Counted from the first letter of the stretch, positions 1-12,535 are shown. The stretch: DNA of 64,000 bases from Clavelina lepadiformis (GCF_947623445.1 NC_135240.1:10974001-11038000); one strand, 5' to 3'. Numbers and translations are program-made. Notes: generated from the sequence alone by a model not told the origin.

Positions 1-225
1 AAATCAACAACTCACATAACATTAACTCTGCACTTACGGGCCAAATTCGAGTTCCAAATATTCTCCAGAGTCAGAGTTTAAGAAAAAAGCTTCAACAACT
101 ATTAAATAATATATAAATTAATGTTTCTTAAAAATCTTTGCAAACTTAACAGGCCAATCAACTATCTTACCTGTATATTACAGTGATTAATTATTAACAA
201 TTCAATTACAGTATCTCAAAAACAC

Positions 226-403
226 CTTCATAATCCCATAATTGCCACATAGATTGACCAGATTCTCCGGTTGGTTTGGGATCATGGAAATATGGAGCTT
301 TAATCTCTATCTTCATTCCATCCTCACCTTCTTTTAACCACATTTTAACAGATGCATGGTCAATATCATCCCCATCCCATTGGTGTGCAATTGCAATTTC
401 CAT
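226..403 (-). CDS. UPF0462 / C4orf33 homologue, first coding exon (partial)
   Basis: Fifty-nine codons plus one base, reading leftward from an ATG at 403 to a GT donor at 225-224 (phase 1). The opening residues (MEIAIAHQWDGDD), the middle (IEIKAPYFHDPKPTGESGQ) and LWDYE at the exon end match the N-terminal pattern of the UPF0462 family (human C4orf33), in which an N-terminal HxWDG and a later APFFND...LWDYEVVEAFF are conserved. In that family a Val follows WDYE; splitting its GTN codon as G|TN places the donor exactly at GAAG|GTGTTT. Reading on past the donor gives only six further codons and a stop, supporting the splice. The rest of the gene lies left of the window. The family has no established biochemical function that I can name. 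Confidence 0.72.
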
Positions 404-1601
404 TTTAAATGAGATAGACCTAGCGCTATATTCGTTTTTAAAAAAATTATCTAAATGTAAGCCACAACAAGAAACATGCTAAACAAAAGCTGAAGTTAAA
501 AGAAAATTCTTACTTTTCTCTGTACAGGGAAAACCCCAATTTAACTATGTTTGTTTTTAACCTTTTTATATTTAGATTAGAAGTTGAAACTATCTTGTAC
601 TTAGTGTATAGACATCAAATTGGGCTTTTTGTTGCGCTCGATGTTTTCCGAAATTCAATTGTAGGTCTGTTCTAAGACATTCAATTATGATTATGTTTTC
701 TCGTCATTCTAGCTTTTTTATATTGATGAAATATTGTCTTGTTGTTTCTTTCATAGTTTCGGATACAATTTTTGCAATTTACCAACTTGCGTTGGTTTTC
801 TGTGTTTGGGCTCGCTTTCAGCCGATCCGCCGCACTTTGTAAAAGCATTTCCAAATTTTCAACAAATCAAGACAAGCCAAATGTGTCATTTCCAAGACTC
901 ATCCGTTTTCACATTGTAATCTACTGTATTCCTTCACAGATTTCAGCCGAAACTTCCAATGCAACTTCGGTCAAATATACATCACTGGATTTGTTCAAAA
1001 AGAAAGCTACTTTATTGGTGACCGTAAATGTCATGTTTAATTGGTTAGTGAAAATCGTTGACCAATATTGAAACACCGTAAATCAGATTTTTGAATCTTG
1101 TAATGGTTTATAACCGATTTAAATGATAAGCATTCATTTTACCTAAGGTGGGAAGCGATTACATAGTTAATATATACCCTTCCAAAAATTTCCATGTATA
1201 ACCTTTCTTTCACAAAGATTGTACAAGACGTTATCAGACAAGTCTTCACATGCTGCGTTTCTATAACCTGGTATGGAAAGGAATCCCTTGTGTTACGTTT
1301 TGTTGTCCTCACTCTTAGATTTACAGATTTACAGGCACATCTTTTGTTTAAAAACAATTTAGTTAAGTTTCGTTGACCTAGCTCATTTCAGGAGCTCCAA
1401 TACAAAACTGACCGTGCGACTACCTGTCGGACACAAGACAAAAAAAGACACATGTGCTTAATTAAGCACGAAAAAACGTAATCGGCCGCAAGGGAGAAAC
1501 GCATTAAATATAAGGCAAAAACAGGTGTAACACTTCTTTCTATATAAAGACCAACTTATTGTTATTCTTTTTGCGCTGGTTTGACATTAGCAAACAATTA
1601 C

Positions 1602-1680
1602 TTTTATCTAATAATAAACTAATAATAACAATAATAATAACAATAATAATAACTAATAATAACAATAAACTAATAATAAT
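1602..1680. repeat. TAA/AACAATAAT microsatellite
   Basis: Imperfect array of AATAAT/AACAAT/ACTAATAAT units, directly abutting the left end of the dispersed repeat at 1681. The second copy of that repeat at 8887 has no comparable array. Confidence 0.85.
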
Positions 1681-2200
1681 CTTGGGTTATCTCGTATAGG
1701 CCTACATCATCACCAAATACTTCTTATTAAGCATATACATTTGATATTAACACCAGGCGATGAGCATAGAAATGTATTAAATCTTTTACGTATACTCACT
1801 TCGCTTACAAATTACCCCAACTTCAGGAAAAAACGTCAACATTCATACATTCGTAATTGATAATGAAGTTAGTCTCAAATATTTGTTTGTTTGGCTTGCA
1901 GTTCTTCGCTTTGTAACAATGGCTGATATTCACTTGAATTTTGTATATCTCGAACATATATATCCAAACAATTATTATTTTTATTACTCCTTTTGCTTGG
2001 GGGTATATGCCATTCTACAAGTTACTTAGGCCTATGTGTATATGTAGCCTATATGTCATAGCAAACGGGAATAAACTTACTTGTAAAAAGTTAATAGGCC
2101 TATCAGGTACTGTATAAGTGTATTGACAATTCTGAAAATCTACACGTTGTGCAAGTGTAAAAGATTGATCAATAAATCAATTTTTTGCACCAAGCCTGAC
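1681..2200 (+). repeat. Dispersed repeat R1, copy 1
   Basis: About 520 bp matching 8887-9403 almost throughout, both copies beginning at CTTGGGTTATCTCGTATA and ending at ttttttgcaccaag(c/t)ctgacg. Differences are substitutions and short indels, including TAGGCCTA-containing insertions present only in this copy. No terminal inverted repeats or long open frame were seen, so the class is unknown; it could be a nonautonomous element or a segmental duplicate. Confidence 0.8.
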
Positions 2201-2202
2201 GT

Positions 2203-2695
2203 GATTTAGCTCCAATTAAGTTCAACAAAAGTATCCGTTGTTACAGCGGTATTTCCACATACAGCGCGGTTATAAAATAAACACAACACTATACTCCGGC
2301 ATTGAATTTTTGCCTTTTGGTTGCCGTGACGGTTCATTTTGGTGCACGGCAAGGATTTTGCTGCACGAGAAAAATATGATAGGAAACAGCGGAGAATCAA
2401 GATAAAACGCATCAAGAGAATAAGTGGCACAGCTATATAAACTAGGCAAAAAGATAAGAATTTCCTTCGTCCTGTGAGCCATGTTTTTCGACCACTCGGA
2501 CTATAAATGTAGGGGCACGTTTCGGGCAGCCACTGGGTCAAGCAGTCATTTAAAACTTGCAGGCCATGCAGCCTATTGCTTGGGGAGGGTGAAAGATGGA
2601 ACAGTAAGATATAACATGGTCGCGGTTTGCTCCTCCACGCCGCACTCACAAGCCGTAGAGTTTGCCATTTTCCATTTGTAGTTTACAGAGACGCC
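2203..2695 (+). repeat. Dispersed repeat R2, copy 1
   Basis: Begins with the tail of the 52-bp 'A' arm of the element at 12138 (gatttagctccaattaagtt), continues through a segment that is the reverse complement of 12275-12393, then runs colinear with 12754-13121 up to 'gagacgcc'. It follows directly on R1, so the two elements are nested or adjacent insertions. An open frame at 2481-2681 is also open in the other copy, but nearly all differences between the copies change an amino acid, so it is not under visible coding constraint. Confidence 0.8.
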
Positions 2696-3902
2696 GTTTC
2701 TAAAATTAAGTGACAGTTGAAAGAACTCATACAAGACTATACAGTACAGGTCTAAATAAAAGTCAACCATAAATACATAAATAAATGTATAAAATTGTTC
2801 TAAATGGAGAACTTAATTATCTAGCCATTTCACAGCATGTAGGTTAAGTCAAAAAAGGAAAGGTAAAATTTAGCATTTGGATACGTTGTAACAAAAATCA
2901 CAAACGCAACATGCAATTTTTCTTTGCCCTATGACACTGGTTGTTCCCATTTCAAGTCATTCTATACACTAGTACGGTGGGTGAGCAGTGAGCCGTGATA
3001 TTTTCTTGCTTTTAACCTTTCAATTTATGAATACAGTAACTTTTTCTATACTGTTGGCAATTCAGGTTTCTGGCGGCCCGTTACTCTGAACAACCGATCT
3101 AAACCTACAAAGAATTTTTTACACAACTATACACGTCACTACGACATGTAGTGATGACTTATGGTAATTGCAAGTTTTTTTTATAAAGATAAGTCGAACG
3201 AGGCTTGGGAATCGTAATATCTGCTTAAATAGCTAAGTATTCATGCAGCTAAACGTAGGCTTTTCTGAACCACTTTTATTGTTTCTTTGTTGACATTATA
3301 ATACGTCCCAAAGTGTTTTCGGCATGGTAAGGCTTCCTGACGCTATATTTGAACTTTGTTCAAACAATTTTTGTTTAGATATACTTCCTCCGAAGTCCGA
3401 ATGTTTGTTAATCGGTCTTGAATAAAAAAAAGTTTCTGAAGGTTTTTCTCTGCGATGAGTTCTCACCGCTATAAAAGTCCTGGTAACCGAGGATGTCGGT
3501 GTGCACTTTCTGTTGGATGTGTTTACTAGTGTTTTAGTAATTTCAGTTTTCATGTCATTATAGAAGTCTCGATATCAAACAAGCGATACTATTTCAAATT
3601 ACTTTTCTGGTGTCTGTAAATGGAAAGCAAGAAAATAGAAAGCAACGTCAAATAGATTTATGTTGGGAACGTACATTGCACATGCACAGTAGATGTCTAA
3701 TGTGATGTGATGCGATCAATCTTTCATTGTGTATAATCCGTTCAAACCATTGCTTGGCATAGTACATTTGTTTCAATAAGGAATTATATGAGTGTTGATG
3801 AAGTGATGAGTGATTCTGCGATAACTTTTTTAATTTGAACGTTGGAAAACTATTGGTAACAAGCATGTAGTGTAGATTACAGAAACACAGAATTATATAA
3901 GA

Positions 3903-6900
3903 ATGTATCACAAACTTTACTTTCTGGTATACGTGTTGATGGCCTGTCTAAGCTGTGCAATTGGAGAAGACTCATTCTACTGCACGCCTGTAGAAAATTC
4001 GCTTTACGGTAAATGTTGATCTGAATCCTCTATTTTTGTATGGTAATCATTATTACAAAAACGCTATTTAGACGAATTTATATTGACAAGGTCAATTACT
4101 GTGCATGACCCTGTATTTTTCAAATTTTTAATAAGATGTTCTAATCACAGATGATTGCAATTGTTCTGAAATGCAAAAAGACATTTCTTCTTTACAAAAC
4201 CAGAAATCAAGTAAGTTAAACTATTATAAAACATGATTTAAGAAATTGTATAACCTGTCTCCCTTGCAAGGTATTTGTGGTGCCCGCCTGTTGTTAAATG
4301 CAATGACATCAGATGTCTTCAGTTATAGTACTTCTTAATGACAAACCATCATGACATTAAATTATAAGCTCAAACCTTGTCATACTCTATTGTTATTTTA
4401 GTATTGTTTACTAAAACAATAGAAAGTAGATGTTGTCTGAACCGTGTTAACCAAATTTTAAAGTAAAATAAGAAACAGGATTTGGTTTGCCAATCTTAAA
4501 GTTAACACGAGCTTTCGCAAGCATAAACTTGCTTCTTCAGGTATAGCCTACTGTGAAATGTAGTTGTAATGTAAATGTATTAATGTTTGTATGTAATTAA
4601 TAAGGTAAATGTAATGTTTATTATAATTTACAGAACACCTGAAGAAGCAAGCTTATGCTTGCGAAAGCTCATGTCGAAAAATATAAAGTTAACTTTAAGA
4701 GTGCCAAACTACATCCTGTTTCTTATTTTAGTAGAAAGTAGATCGTTGTTGGCCCTGAATGGGCAATCCCATTTTTTGCTTGTTAATGCTAGGCAACATA
4801 TTGCATACATTATACACTCAATGACAAACTTGCAGTTTGATAACCCGGAAAAACTGCAAGCATTCAGCAAAGAAATTGGACGAAACTAGTTATACCTTTG
4901 TTTGCAATGGAGTTATTACATTAAAAAAATTACTTTAGAACAAGGATTTAGAAAAACTTTTTGCGCTGACTAAAATGGCCAATACTCTGTCAACTGTTAT
5001 GTTAAATAGTACATAGCCGAATAGGCTGATTAGCTTGGTGCAAAATAACGTCAGGTGGGTACCTTTTAACTTTGATATTTAATTATAGACTACATTGTTT
5101 CATACAACGTATAACTTATACATAGGATATACAGTAAGTTGGAGCATTTGCAAATGAAACAACGTATGAGTATACGGTACGGGCGCGGGTGTAAATAGAA
5201 AAAACGTGCCCGCTTAGGACTCTATAGTGAGAACCCAGCAATACATCTGCAGCGGAATAATTCCACCATAAAAGAGATAACAAGTTAAGAATAAAAACTT
5301 GTGGCTAATTTCAAAGCTTTTGGATAATTTTGAGAATTTGTTTAATTTGACCAATTTGAATTGAGTTAAACAAAAAATTTTGAAAAAGTTGTAGTTGGCA
5401 GCAACTCTTATTATATAGATTTTGGATTAGTTTGGGTTTGAAGAAGTATATCTAGAAGTGACCCAAATAGGCTACATTAAACTCAAAATCAGTTTAAATG
5501 AAGACTGAATAGACAAAACGGTTCCCTGGAGTTTTCATTGTTGTGTCGGTGACAGTTTCTCTGGTGATAAAAATCCCAGTTGCAATAAAATTGAAAGAAG
5601 AAGCACTCCAATATCATAAAATGCAGATGTTAAATAAAGCCAGCTGGGCTTCACCAAACCTGTTTGTGATTTATCATCTCTTTGTATTCTCTGCAACAGA
5701 TCGACCAAACATTGGATTTTATTTTCCAAGAAGTGACCAAACAGCGGACTGGGTTAGATACCATCCAAGATTTCCACAAATGAACGAAATCACTGCATGT
5801 GCTTGGGTCAATCCGGCCGATTTAAGAGAACGACGCGTCTTTTTCAGTTATGCTGTAAACAATCAAGAAAACGAATTTACCGTTTTTCTTGAAACTTCAA
5901 CTGTCCTTCAAGTTTGGGTGGAGACTACGGAACATTTAATGTCTTTCGATATTGCAGAAAATCGTGATGTACGTACAGTGATAACCCACACTCATTAAAA
6001 ATAACACTAAATAGTTAACTAACTAAAGTTTCATTAATTTCTTTTCGATGCATTTGAAACATTTTAAATCATTTGATGTTTTTATAAAAGTAATACAATA
6101 ATAATCTTTTGTGTAAACATAATGCAAATGTGGACAAAATTTTGATTTTTTCCTATTTTTCTTTTGAACTGATAGATGCACATTTGTGTCCAATACTCAC
6201 AGCCAACTTCTCGCATCACGCTTTATACAAATGGAGTATTCAGAGACGACACCCCTCTGTTAACTGACCACAGAGTAACAGGTGGAGGAGCTTTGTATTT
6301 TGGACAAGAACAAGATTCTCTTCATGGCGGATTCGTTGCATCTAAAGCGTTCAGGTATACAAAACAAAGACATGCACAATCAGTTTTTTCACAAACTTGT
6401 AACTGTCTTTGATCTAGCCAAATCTTTGATGAAAACATATCTATTAGATGTTGGGCAACTTATAGGGTCCGTCCGTCGCTTGTACGACCCGCGCAGAGTT
6501 TCTGTAAAACTTGAAATACTGCTCAAAGTTTGCAGCTGTTTTTTGCGGACCATCAAAAATCTAACTATAATAATTAATTCAATCAAAAAATATACCGCCG
6601 CATAGCTAACAGTCACTGTTTGTCTGGACTCAAGAGTTCAATTTTCAACCCAACTTATTATTTTATAAACAATTTTTTTGATGGTATACCTGATGTATCA
6701 AAGTTACGTACATTTGAGCATTCCATACGCACCTATGAATACTGCGAGCAAAGAAGGAGTTTTAAAACAGATAGAAAGAAGTTTGTTTAACCTCAATCCG
6801 GTGCCTACAAATTAAAGCGTTTTTAAGATCACAGAACCTGTTGTGGAACCAACGAAATGGCTCAAATTAATTATGACGTCATCATTTCTTACTGGCCCGA

Positions 6901-7396
6901 CTGTAAAAATTCAACACTAAAAGCGTTCCTCGAGTTCAAAAAGATTGTCCACCCTGGACCATTATAAACGGTAGTATTGTGGTTCTTAACGGCTGAAAGA
7001 GTTATAATGGTAAATTGTAGCAAAAATGGATGCATGATATTGATAACGCAAACCTTGCTTGATATGCTGCTACTACCCTAATGAGTAATGACTGTAAATT
7101 TCTGTTATTTGTGCTTCTGAGTTTACTCTTAGCGTTGTACTGGGTGCTCTTTATGTCTTTCGTTTTCACAAATTTAAAAAAAACCTTCTCGCTCACAAAG
7201 TATCATAATTTGTTCGCGCAGGGGTACGATTCATAACTTCATGATGTGGCCACGTATCTTATCTGCAGAGGAAATTTGGAAAATCGTCAGTAAATGCCAT
7301 TATCCGGTAGATGTCGTAGTTCAAACTACCATAGACAAAATTGAATGGAACGGTGAAGTTGGTTTACTTCATCCAGAGCAATGCATTACTCTTTGA
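3903..7396 (+). CDS. Secreted pentraxin-like protein
   Basis: Five exons: 3903-4008, 4151-4210, 5700-5968, 6176-6354, 7222-7396; phases 1, 1, 0, 2 agree at every junction, giving 262 residues. Exon 1 encodes a signal peptide (hydrophobic YFLVYVLMACLSCAIG) starting at the first ATG. Exon 2 is a short linker with two Cys. Exons 3-5 form the pentraxin/LamG-like jelly roll: IGFYFPRS start, ITACAW strand, a degenerate pentraxin signature HICVQYSQ at about residue 147 (the family pattern is HxCx[ST]Wx[ST]; the Trp is Tyr here), LYTNG, LYFGQEQDSLHGGF and a conserved MMWPRILSAEEI followed by C-terminal residues. Pentraxins are secreted, usually oligomeric, Ca-dependent pattern-recognition lectins; the role here is inferred. 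Intron 2 carries a MITE (4465-4729). AATAAA overlaps the stop codon (7396-7401) and recurs at 7498-7503. Confidence 0.85.
4465..4729. mobile_element. Long-TIR MITE in pentraxin intron 2
   Basis: Two arms of about 80-100 bp are near-perfect inverted copies: AAAATAAGAAACAGGAT at 4465 against ATCCTGTTTCTTATTTT ending at 4729, and gagctttcgcaagcataaac against gcttatgcttgcgaaagctc further in. No coding capacity. Both ends are flanked by TA-containing sequence (AGTA / TAGT), compatible with a TA target duplication, but this is not certain. Confidence 0.8.
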
Positions 7397-10295
7397 ATAA
7401 AGTTTTAACTTCTTGAAAAGGTGAACAATTTAATTAATAGATGAATGTGTAGCATGCTAAATGCTAAATGTGTAGCTAAGTATGAAAAAACGAGATAAAT
7501 AAAACGCTGTGCATTGAACATTCGTATAATTTAATTGATTAAGCCGATGATGTATCTGTCTCGAATTTGTGCTGTAGTTTTAAATAGTCCAGGATTTTTA
7601 GGTAGTAAAATAACTTTTGTGTGTTCATTACTATTAAAGTACAATCTGAATACGTCTGTTCCGTTTTACAACAATTAAGCTTTAGGTAAGCCATCATTAA
7701 CGACAGATGAAAGTTCGCAAAGATCTAGGCAACTAGGCATTTCAGTATCAAAACGAAGAAGTCGTAGAATATACGATTACAGCCTTTTTGTAGAACTACG
7801 ATATAGCAGTTATTTTGTCTTTTGTTTTGTTCTTGTTGCTCTTTTTTCGATTTTCTGTTTTCACGTAATGTTTTTCACCAAAAAAAGAAATTAGCTTTCA
7901 TATCTACTCCAATAATTCACTTATTTTCTGTCCAATAAGGCAGTAAGACTTAAATGCATCGTGCGTATAACCGAGCTTTATATCCTTATAAGTCAACAAT
8001 AACGTAAATTTTATAGTTCATTGTTTTTGCAGATACATAAACACTCGTAACAAATAGGCTTGCTATTTTTTTAAAGCATACCAGCAAAAAGATGATCTGC
8101 TTAAAGTGGTCATTTGATAAGTTAGTACAGTTACAGTACGTGTATTGCCAGAGTTAACTTGAGACTGATTTTGGCAAACCTGTAAAACGGTCAACCACAT
8201 TAGAGCAATAATTCTCATCTCACTCCAATTCACCGCAATCAGCTTTGAACAAACAGTTTATAGCCCACAGCAATTACATTTTCCAAGAACATGTCATTAC
8301 AAAGCTAACATTTCGGGACAAAAATTGTGTTATAGACAACTTGTACCGAATTGAAAATGATTTTGGCCGGGAAGATGCCAGGCATGACACCATAAAATAT
8401 CTGTAGCTATGACACTGCCAAAATGGAAAACTTGCACAAGCGATGCTAATTTGAGAGCATTTATAACTTATATATGTAGGCCTATTATACCTTAAACTAT
8501 TTTAGTTTAAACAGTTATTACCAGTAATTGTTTATTAAGCTGATCCTTTTATTTGTATATTATTTATTCTCGCAAAAACCGCAATGTTTGATCGCAATCA
8601 GAAGGATAGAAAAGTTACAAAAACAAGTATTACACATAAAGCAAATTCTTGGCGTACATTTTAAGAATTTTTGGTTTTCCTCCTTCGGTTCACTTTTTGT
8701 GTTTTTACTAAAAATCTGTTTGGAAAGTTTCATTTCATTTCAATAGTTTTTATAGATATAATTGCAACCGTTCTGCGATATAGAAATTTTGTATTTTATA
8801 ACAAGAATTGAAGTCAATCGCATGATGAATAAAATAAATGTAACGTCAACAAATTTAAACAAAAAATTAAATACCCTAACAGAAATAATCTTGGGTTATC
8901 TCGTATACACTATCATCAAAATTTCTTATTAAACATATACATTTGATATTAAGACCAGTCGTTGAGCATAGAAATGTATTAATTTTTTACGTATACTCAC
9001 ATCGCTTAGAAATTACCCCAACTTCATTATAAAAACGTCAACATTCATACATTCGTAATTGTTAATTGATAATGAAGTTAGTCTCAAACATTTGTGTGTT
9101 TGGCTTGCAGTTCTTCGCTTTGTAAAAACGGCTGATATTCACTTGAATTTTGTATATCTCGAACATATACTGTACATCCAAACAAATATTATTTTTATTA
9201 CTCTTTTTGCTTGGGGGTATATACCATTCTACAAGTTACTTATGTAAATGTAGCCTATATGTCATAGCAAACGGGAATAAACTTACTTATAAAAAGTTAA
9301 TATTAGGTACTGTATAGGTGTATTGACAAATCTGAAAATCTACACGTTTTGCAAGTGCAAAAGATTGATCAATAAATCATTTTTTTGCACCAAGTCTGAC
9401 GTTATCAAAATATTAATTTTTATTTTTAAGGCAAGTTACCGTATCATGGAAAAAGTTACACCGTCACAGTTATAATTCTGTTACAGTTACAGTATACATA
9501 ATTCCAAAATGTCCTCAAATAAACGAAATTACATTAATATTTGTTCTCGGTAAAATGAAGCTCATAGTTCCATTTTCACGACCTTATAAGAACGACATTC
9601 AGGAGCAGATTCACGGAACTGAAAATGCTTCAGGTTCGGAAGAACCTATGGAGAGTTACAAACACATTTAGAACGATGCCGATGCTATATCGGCAAGAAA
9701 CTTTGCAAACTTGCCTTGATTAGCAAAAAAAAAATTTTGTAAAACTGGTATTGCTGATGAGTAGATAGAACACACTGCAGTAAAGCCACTGGTGATGAAA
9801 TATTGATATTATAATAAATTAGCCAGGATCAAATGATTGTAAAAGTTGTGGGCAGCAAATATGTACAAGGTGATAAACATCAAACCAGCATTGTTCTGTA
9901 AACTATGATATGTAGGCCATAACGGCATGCAAACTACAACACACTATCATATTATATGTAAAGTTTTGAGATAATTAATGTGAACATTATTTTGTAACTG
10001 CTATTTATGTAAGACTGAAAGTGATATTGCTTGGCTTACCGTAGGCACAAGCGTTGTCCTTATGGCATACAAGCGGCGTGATAATAAAAAACATATAATT
10101 CTTTATAACTTATAATACGTACAACAGATGTCTCCCTGCAAAGTAAATTTTGATGGCATTCCAGAGTGTTTGAATAAAACCACAGCCACGAAAATATTTT
10201 CGTGTGTAAATTAAAATTGCCTTAAGCACAGGCAATTCCCTATCTTTTCTGCAATAAAAACGAGCGAGTACTTTGCGACCGGACGGACTTGAAAG
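7397..10295. other. Intergenic stretch
   Basis: Contains the second copy of R1 (8887-9403) and otherwise AT-rich DNA in which I see no exon, RNA gene or repeat. Small open frames near 8528 and 9059 fall outside genes or inside the repeat. Confidence 0.6.
8887..9403 (+). repeat. Dispersed repeat R1, copy 2
   Basis: Partner of 1681-2200, same orientation. It lacks the TAGGCCTA-bearing insertions of copy 1 and is not followed by repeat R2. Confidence 0.8.
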
Positions 10296-11647
10296 ATGTT
10301 CAAATTTGTTGTTTTGATTCTGTTCGTTAGCGCGCTTGGGCAGGACATCTTCCCGCCATCGCCTTTACGCTTATTAGAAGTTATCAACAGTGGACGTAAG
10401 TAGAAAACCCTCGATCTTAAATAAAATAACACACGAATGATTGTGAAAGTCGATTCCATAAAAAATACCTCAGTAATACGGATTTTTTTATGTTTGATAG
10501 TGTTCTAGGCCTGTTGTTGACAAAGTGCATTTGTGAAAATATATTATTTGCTGTAATAGGCTGCCTGTATCCTGCACCTCGACCTCTGAATGGATATTTC
10601 GTCTACAGATCAAATGCTAATGATATAAGTGTTGACATTGGAATTTATAAATGCAACACTTGCTACAGCTTGCTGGGCTCTGATCACAACGCATGCTGGC
10701 AAAGACGTTGGATATTTGCTGCCCCGACTTGTCGTCGTGTGTTATCTTTTATATTTTGTTGTAATTGTTTGTTTGTTTGTTTTTATCGTGAACTGCAACT
10801 TATATTTTCTCAAAAGTTTTTAAACAACAAAGTCGATGCGTCAATATCATAATACTTTGCATTCATCACGATTCAGGAAAAGATCCTTGTGCAACCAGCG
10901 TTGCTGGCCCGTGCATGAGTAATGCTGAGTGCGTGAGTTATGGATCAGGCATATACACCTGCATTTGCAGGAACGGATATTCTGGAAATGGAAAACGATC
11001 TTACTACAAAAATGCGTGCTTTACCTACCGCGGAATCAAAGGAATCGATGGGTGTTTAAGTGCGCATTACCACTTCATATCTTTATTGATTGGTGTAAAT
11101 TGCTAGTTCAATTTACTGTTTTAATCCTTAACTCACCGTATTGAGCTTGCCTTCATGACAGAGGATTGCGACACCACTGTTTTGGGCAATCCATCATTGT
11201 TGGACTCATACCCGCATGACGTTAAAGTTGAATGGACTTGCAAAGCTGGCCTCCAAGGATCTGGCACCGTTCGTTGCTCAAACGGACGTTGGGTCGGTCC
11301 TCTTCCGAATTGCTTGAGTAAGTAAAAGAATTTGTGTTTGAAACGCTGTTGTAACACGTACCCACACATACACATATAAACACCTAATATACAGCTTGAG
11401 TGTTGCTTCTGTTTAATACCTTGCAGTTACCTAAATTGTAATCGAATTTTAACTTCCAGGTTTATGCGCCCATCCTACTCGCCTGGATGTGGACAACGCC
11501 GATTACTGGCCGAAGAAAGAGAACTACGTGGAGACAGATCATGTGACGTGGAGATGTGATATCGGTTACTACGGCCCCGAAACTCAAAGTGTGTGCAACA
11601 GCAACGGTTCATGGACTGGCCACGTCCCGATATGTCGTCGCAATTGA
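10296..11647 (+). CDS. Secreted sushi-EGF-sushi-sushi protein, copy 1
   Basis: Five exons: 10296-10395, 10560-10736, 10877-11059, 11162-11317, 11460-11647, all junctions phase 1, total 267 residues. Exon 1 is a signal peptide (KFVVLILFVSALG). Exon 2 is a Cys-rich, atypical sushi (CCP)-like module ending in APTCR. Exon 3 is an EGF-like module (DPCATSV...CICRNGYSGNGK). Exons 4 and 5 are sushi modules (WTCKAGLQGSGTVRCSNGRW; VTWRCDIGYYGPE then SNGSWTGHVPICRR before the stop). One module per exon with uniform phase 1 is typical of modular extracellular proteins. The exon 3 donor (TTAA|GTGCGC) is weak, but its position and phase match the paralogue. Sushi/EGF proteins bind proteins or glycans outside the cell; the specific role is unknown. 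Confidence 0.83.
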
Positions 11648-12137
11648 TGAGAAATATAAGAAAAAAACTTTATGGTTATCTTGTAAATTAATACAAAACT
11701 TTTACATTGTACAGCATGTGTAAAATTGGCAACTTACCAGAAACGATTGTTGTTTTAAAAATATGTTTCACAAGTGATACTGATTACAGTGGTTAGGCGT
11801 GATACTCAGTATTGTGAATTCAGCCATTGACCATTTTGCATTCATACCGTGCAATGTACATGATCACATTTCTAGTGCTGCAAAAATGTGCTTTGCTGAC
11901 ATCTACCTGCTGGTTAAACGAAAAGCGCGTTCGTGGTATCATGTTGACTCGACTTGATTAAATTTAATTAAGTTCATTTTGGTTGCCTTGTAAACCCAAC
12001 TGACGTAACTTGCCTAAAATGTAGCAAACGCAATTTTTAATGCTTTGTTGAATGACTATGATTTTGACTTTTGCCCAAAAATTTGTTGCGCCAAGCGCAT
12101 GCGGTGTGGCGAATGTGCTGAGAACGACGATTGCGTT

Positions 12138-12189
12138 GGTCGGGTAATACTGTGTCTTACGGCTGCGATGATTTAGCTCCAATTAAGTT
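12138..12189 (+). repeat. Inverted repeat arm A
   Basis: A 52-bp arm whose perfect reverse complement lies at 12394-12445. Its last 20 bp also start repeat copy R2 at 2203. Confidence 0.95.
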
Positions 12190-12274
12190 ACGTCCCCCGG
12201 TCGTTGTCCCCCGGTCAGTTGTCCCCGGTGAGTTTGTTCGCGGTCAATTTCCCACGGTTAATTGTCGTGGAACC
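12190..12274 (+). repeat. Short-unit array B (ccccggtcagttgt type)
   Basis: Degenerate tandem of roughly 13-16-bp units resembling CCCCGGTCAGTTGT, each with a GGTCAA/TTGACC-like core. A near-perfect inverted copy B' lies at 12452-12535, and a related array is at 12673-12752. Confidence 0.85.
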
Positions 12275-12393
12275 GTGCACCAAAATGAACCGTCACGGAG
12301 CCGCAAAATTTCAATGCCGGAGAATAGTGTTGTGTTTATTTTATAACCGCGCTGTATGTGAAAATAACGCTGTAACAACGGATACTTTTGTTG

Positions 12394-12445
12394 AACTTAA
12401 TTGGAGCTAAATCATCGCAGCCGTAAGACACAGTATTACCCGACC
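12394..12445 (-). repeat. Inverted repeat arm A'
   Basis: Perfect reverse complement of 12138-12189. The 119 bp between array B and A' (12275-12393) is inverted relative to copy 1 at 2225-2345. Confidence 0.95.
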
Positions 12446-12451
12446 CACGCA

Positions 12452-12535
12452 GGTTCCACGACAATTAACCGTGGGAAATTGACCGCGAACAAACTCACCG
12501 GGGACAACTGACCGGGGGACAACTGACCGTGACGT
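12452..12535 (-). repeat. Short-unit array B'
   Basis: Near-perfect reverse complement of 12190-12274. The order A-B-C-A'-B' is not that of a simple hairpin element (which would be A-B-C-B'-A'). Confidence 0.85.

Larger units (their letters stand above)
404..3902. other. Gene-free stretch with repeats
   Basis: No convincing exon was found on either strand. It contains a TAA-type microsatellite (1602-1680), copy 1 of a 0.5-kb dispersed repeat (1681-2200) and, immediately after it, copy 1 of a second repeat (2203-2695). Open frames of 60-147 codons here are not supported by splice structure or family resemblance. 404-1600 and 2696-3902 show nothing recognisable beyond AT-rich DNA. Confidence 0.6.

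Noticed and set aside
772..1071. 99-codon plus-strand frame
   Set aside because: No matching splice partners, no recognisable domain, low-complexity composition.
2206..2649. 147-codon minus-strand frame
   Set aside because: Lies inside repeat R2, has no domain resemblance, and is not open in the second copy over the same span.
2481..2681. 66-residue open frame shared by two loci (2481-2681 and 12907-13107)
   Set aside because: Both frames lie in copies of repeat R2 and nearly all differences between them change the amino acid, so there is no sign of coding constraint.
5543..5699. Upstream extension of the pentraxin exon-3 frame
   Set aside because: The acceptor CTGCAACAG before 5700 fits the phase from exon 2, and the extension does not resemble pentraxin sequence.
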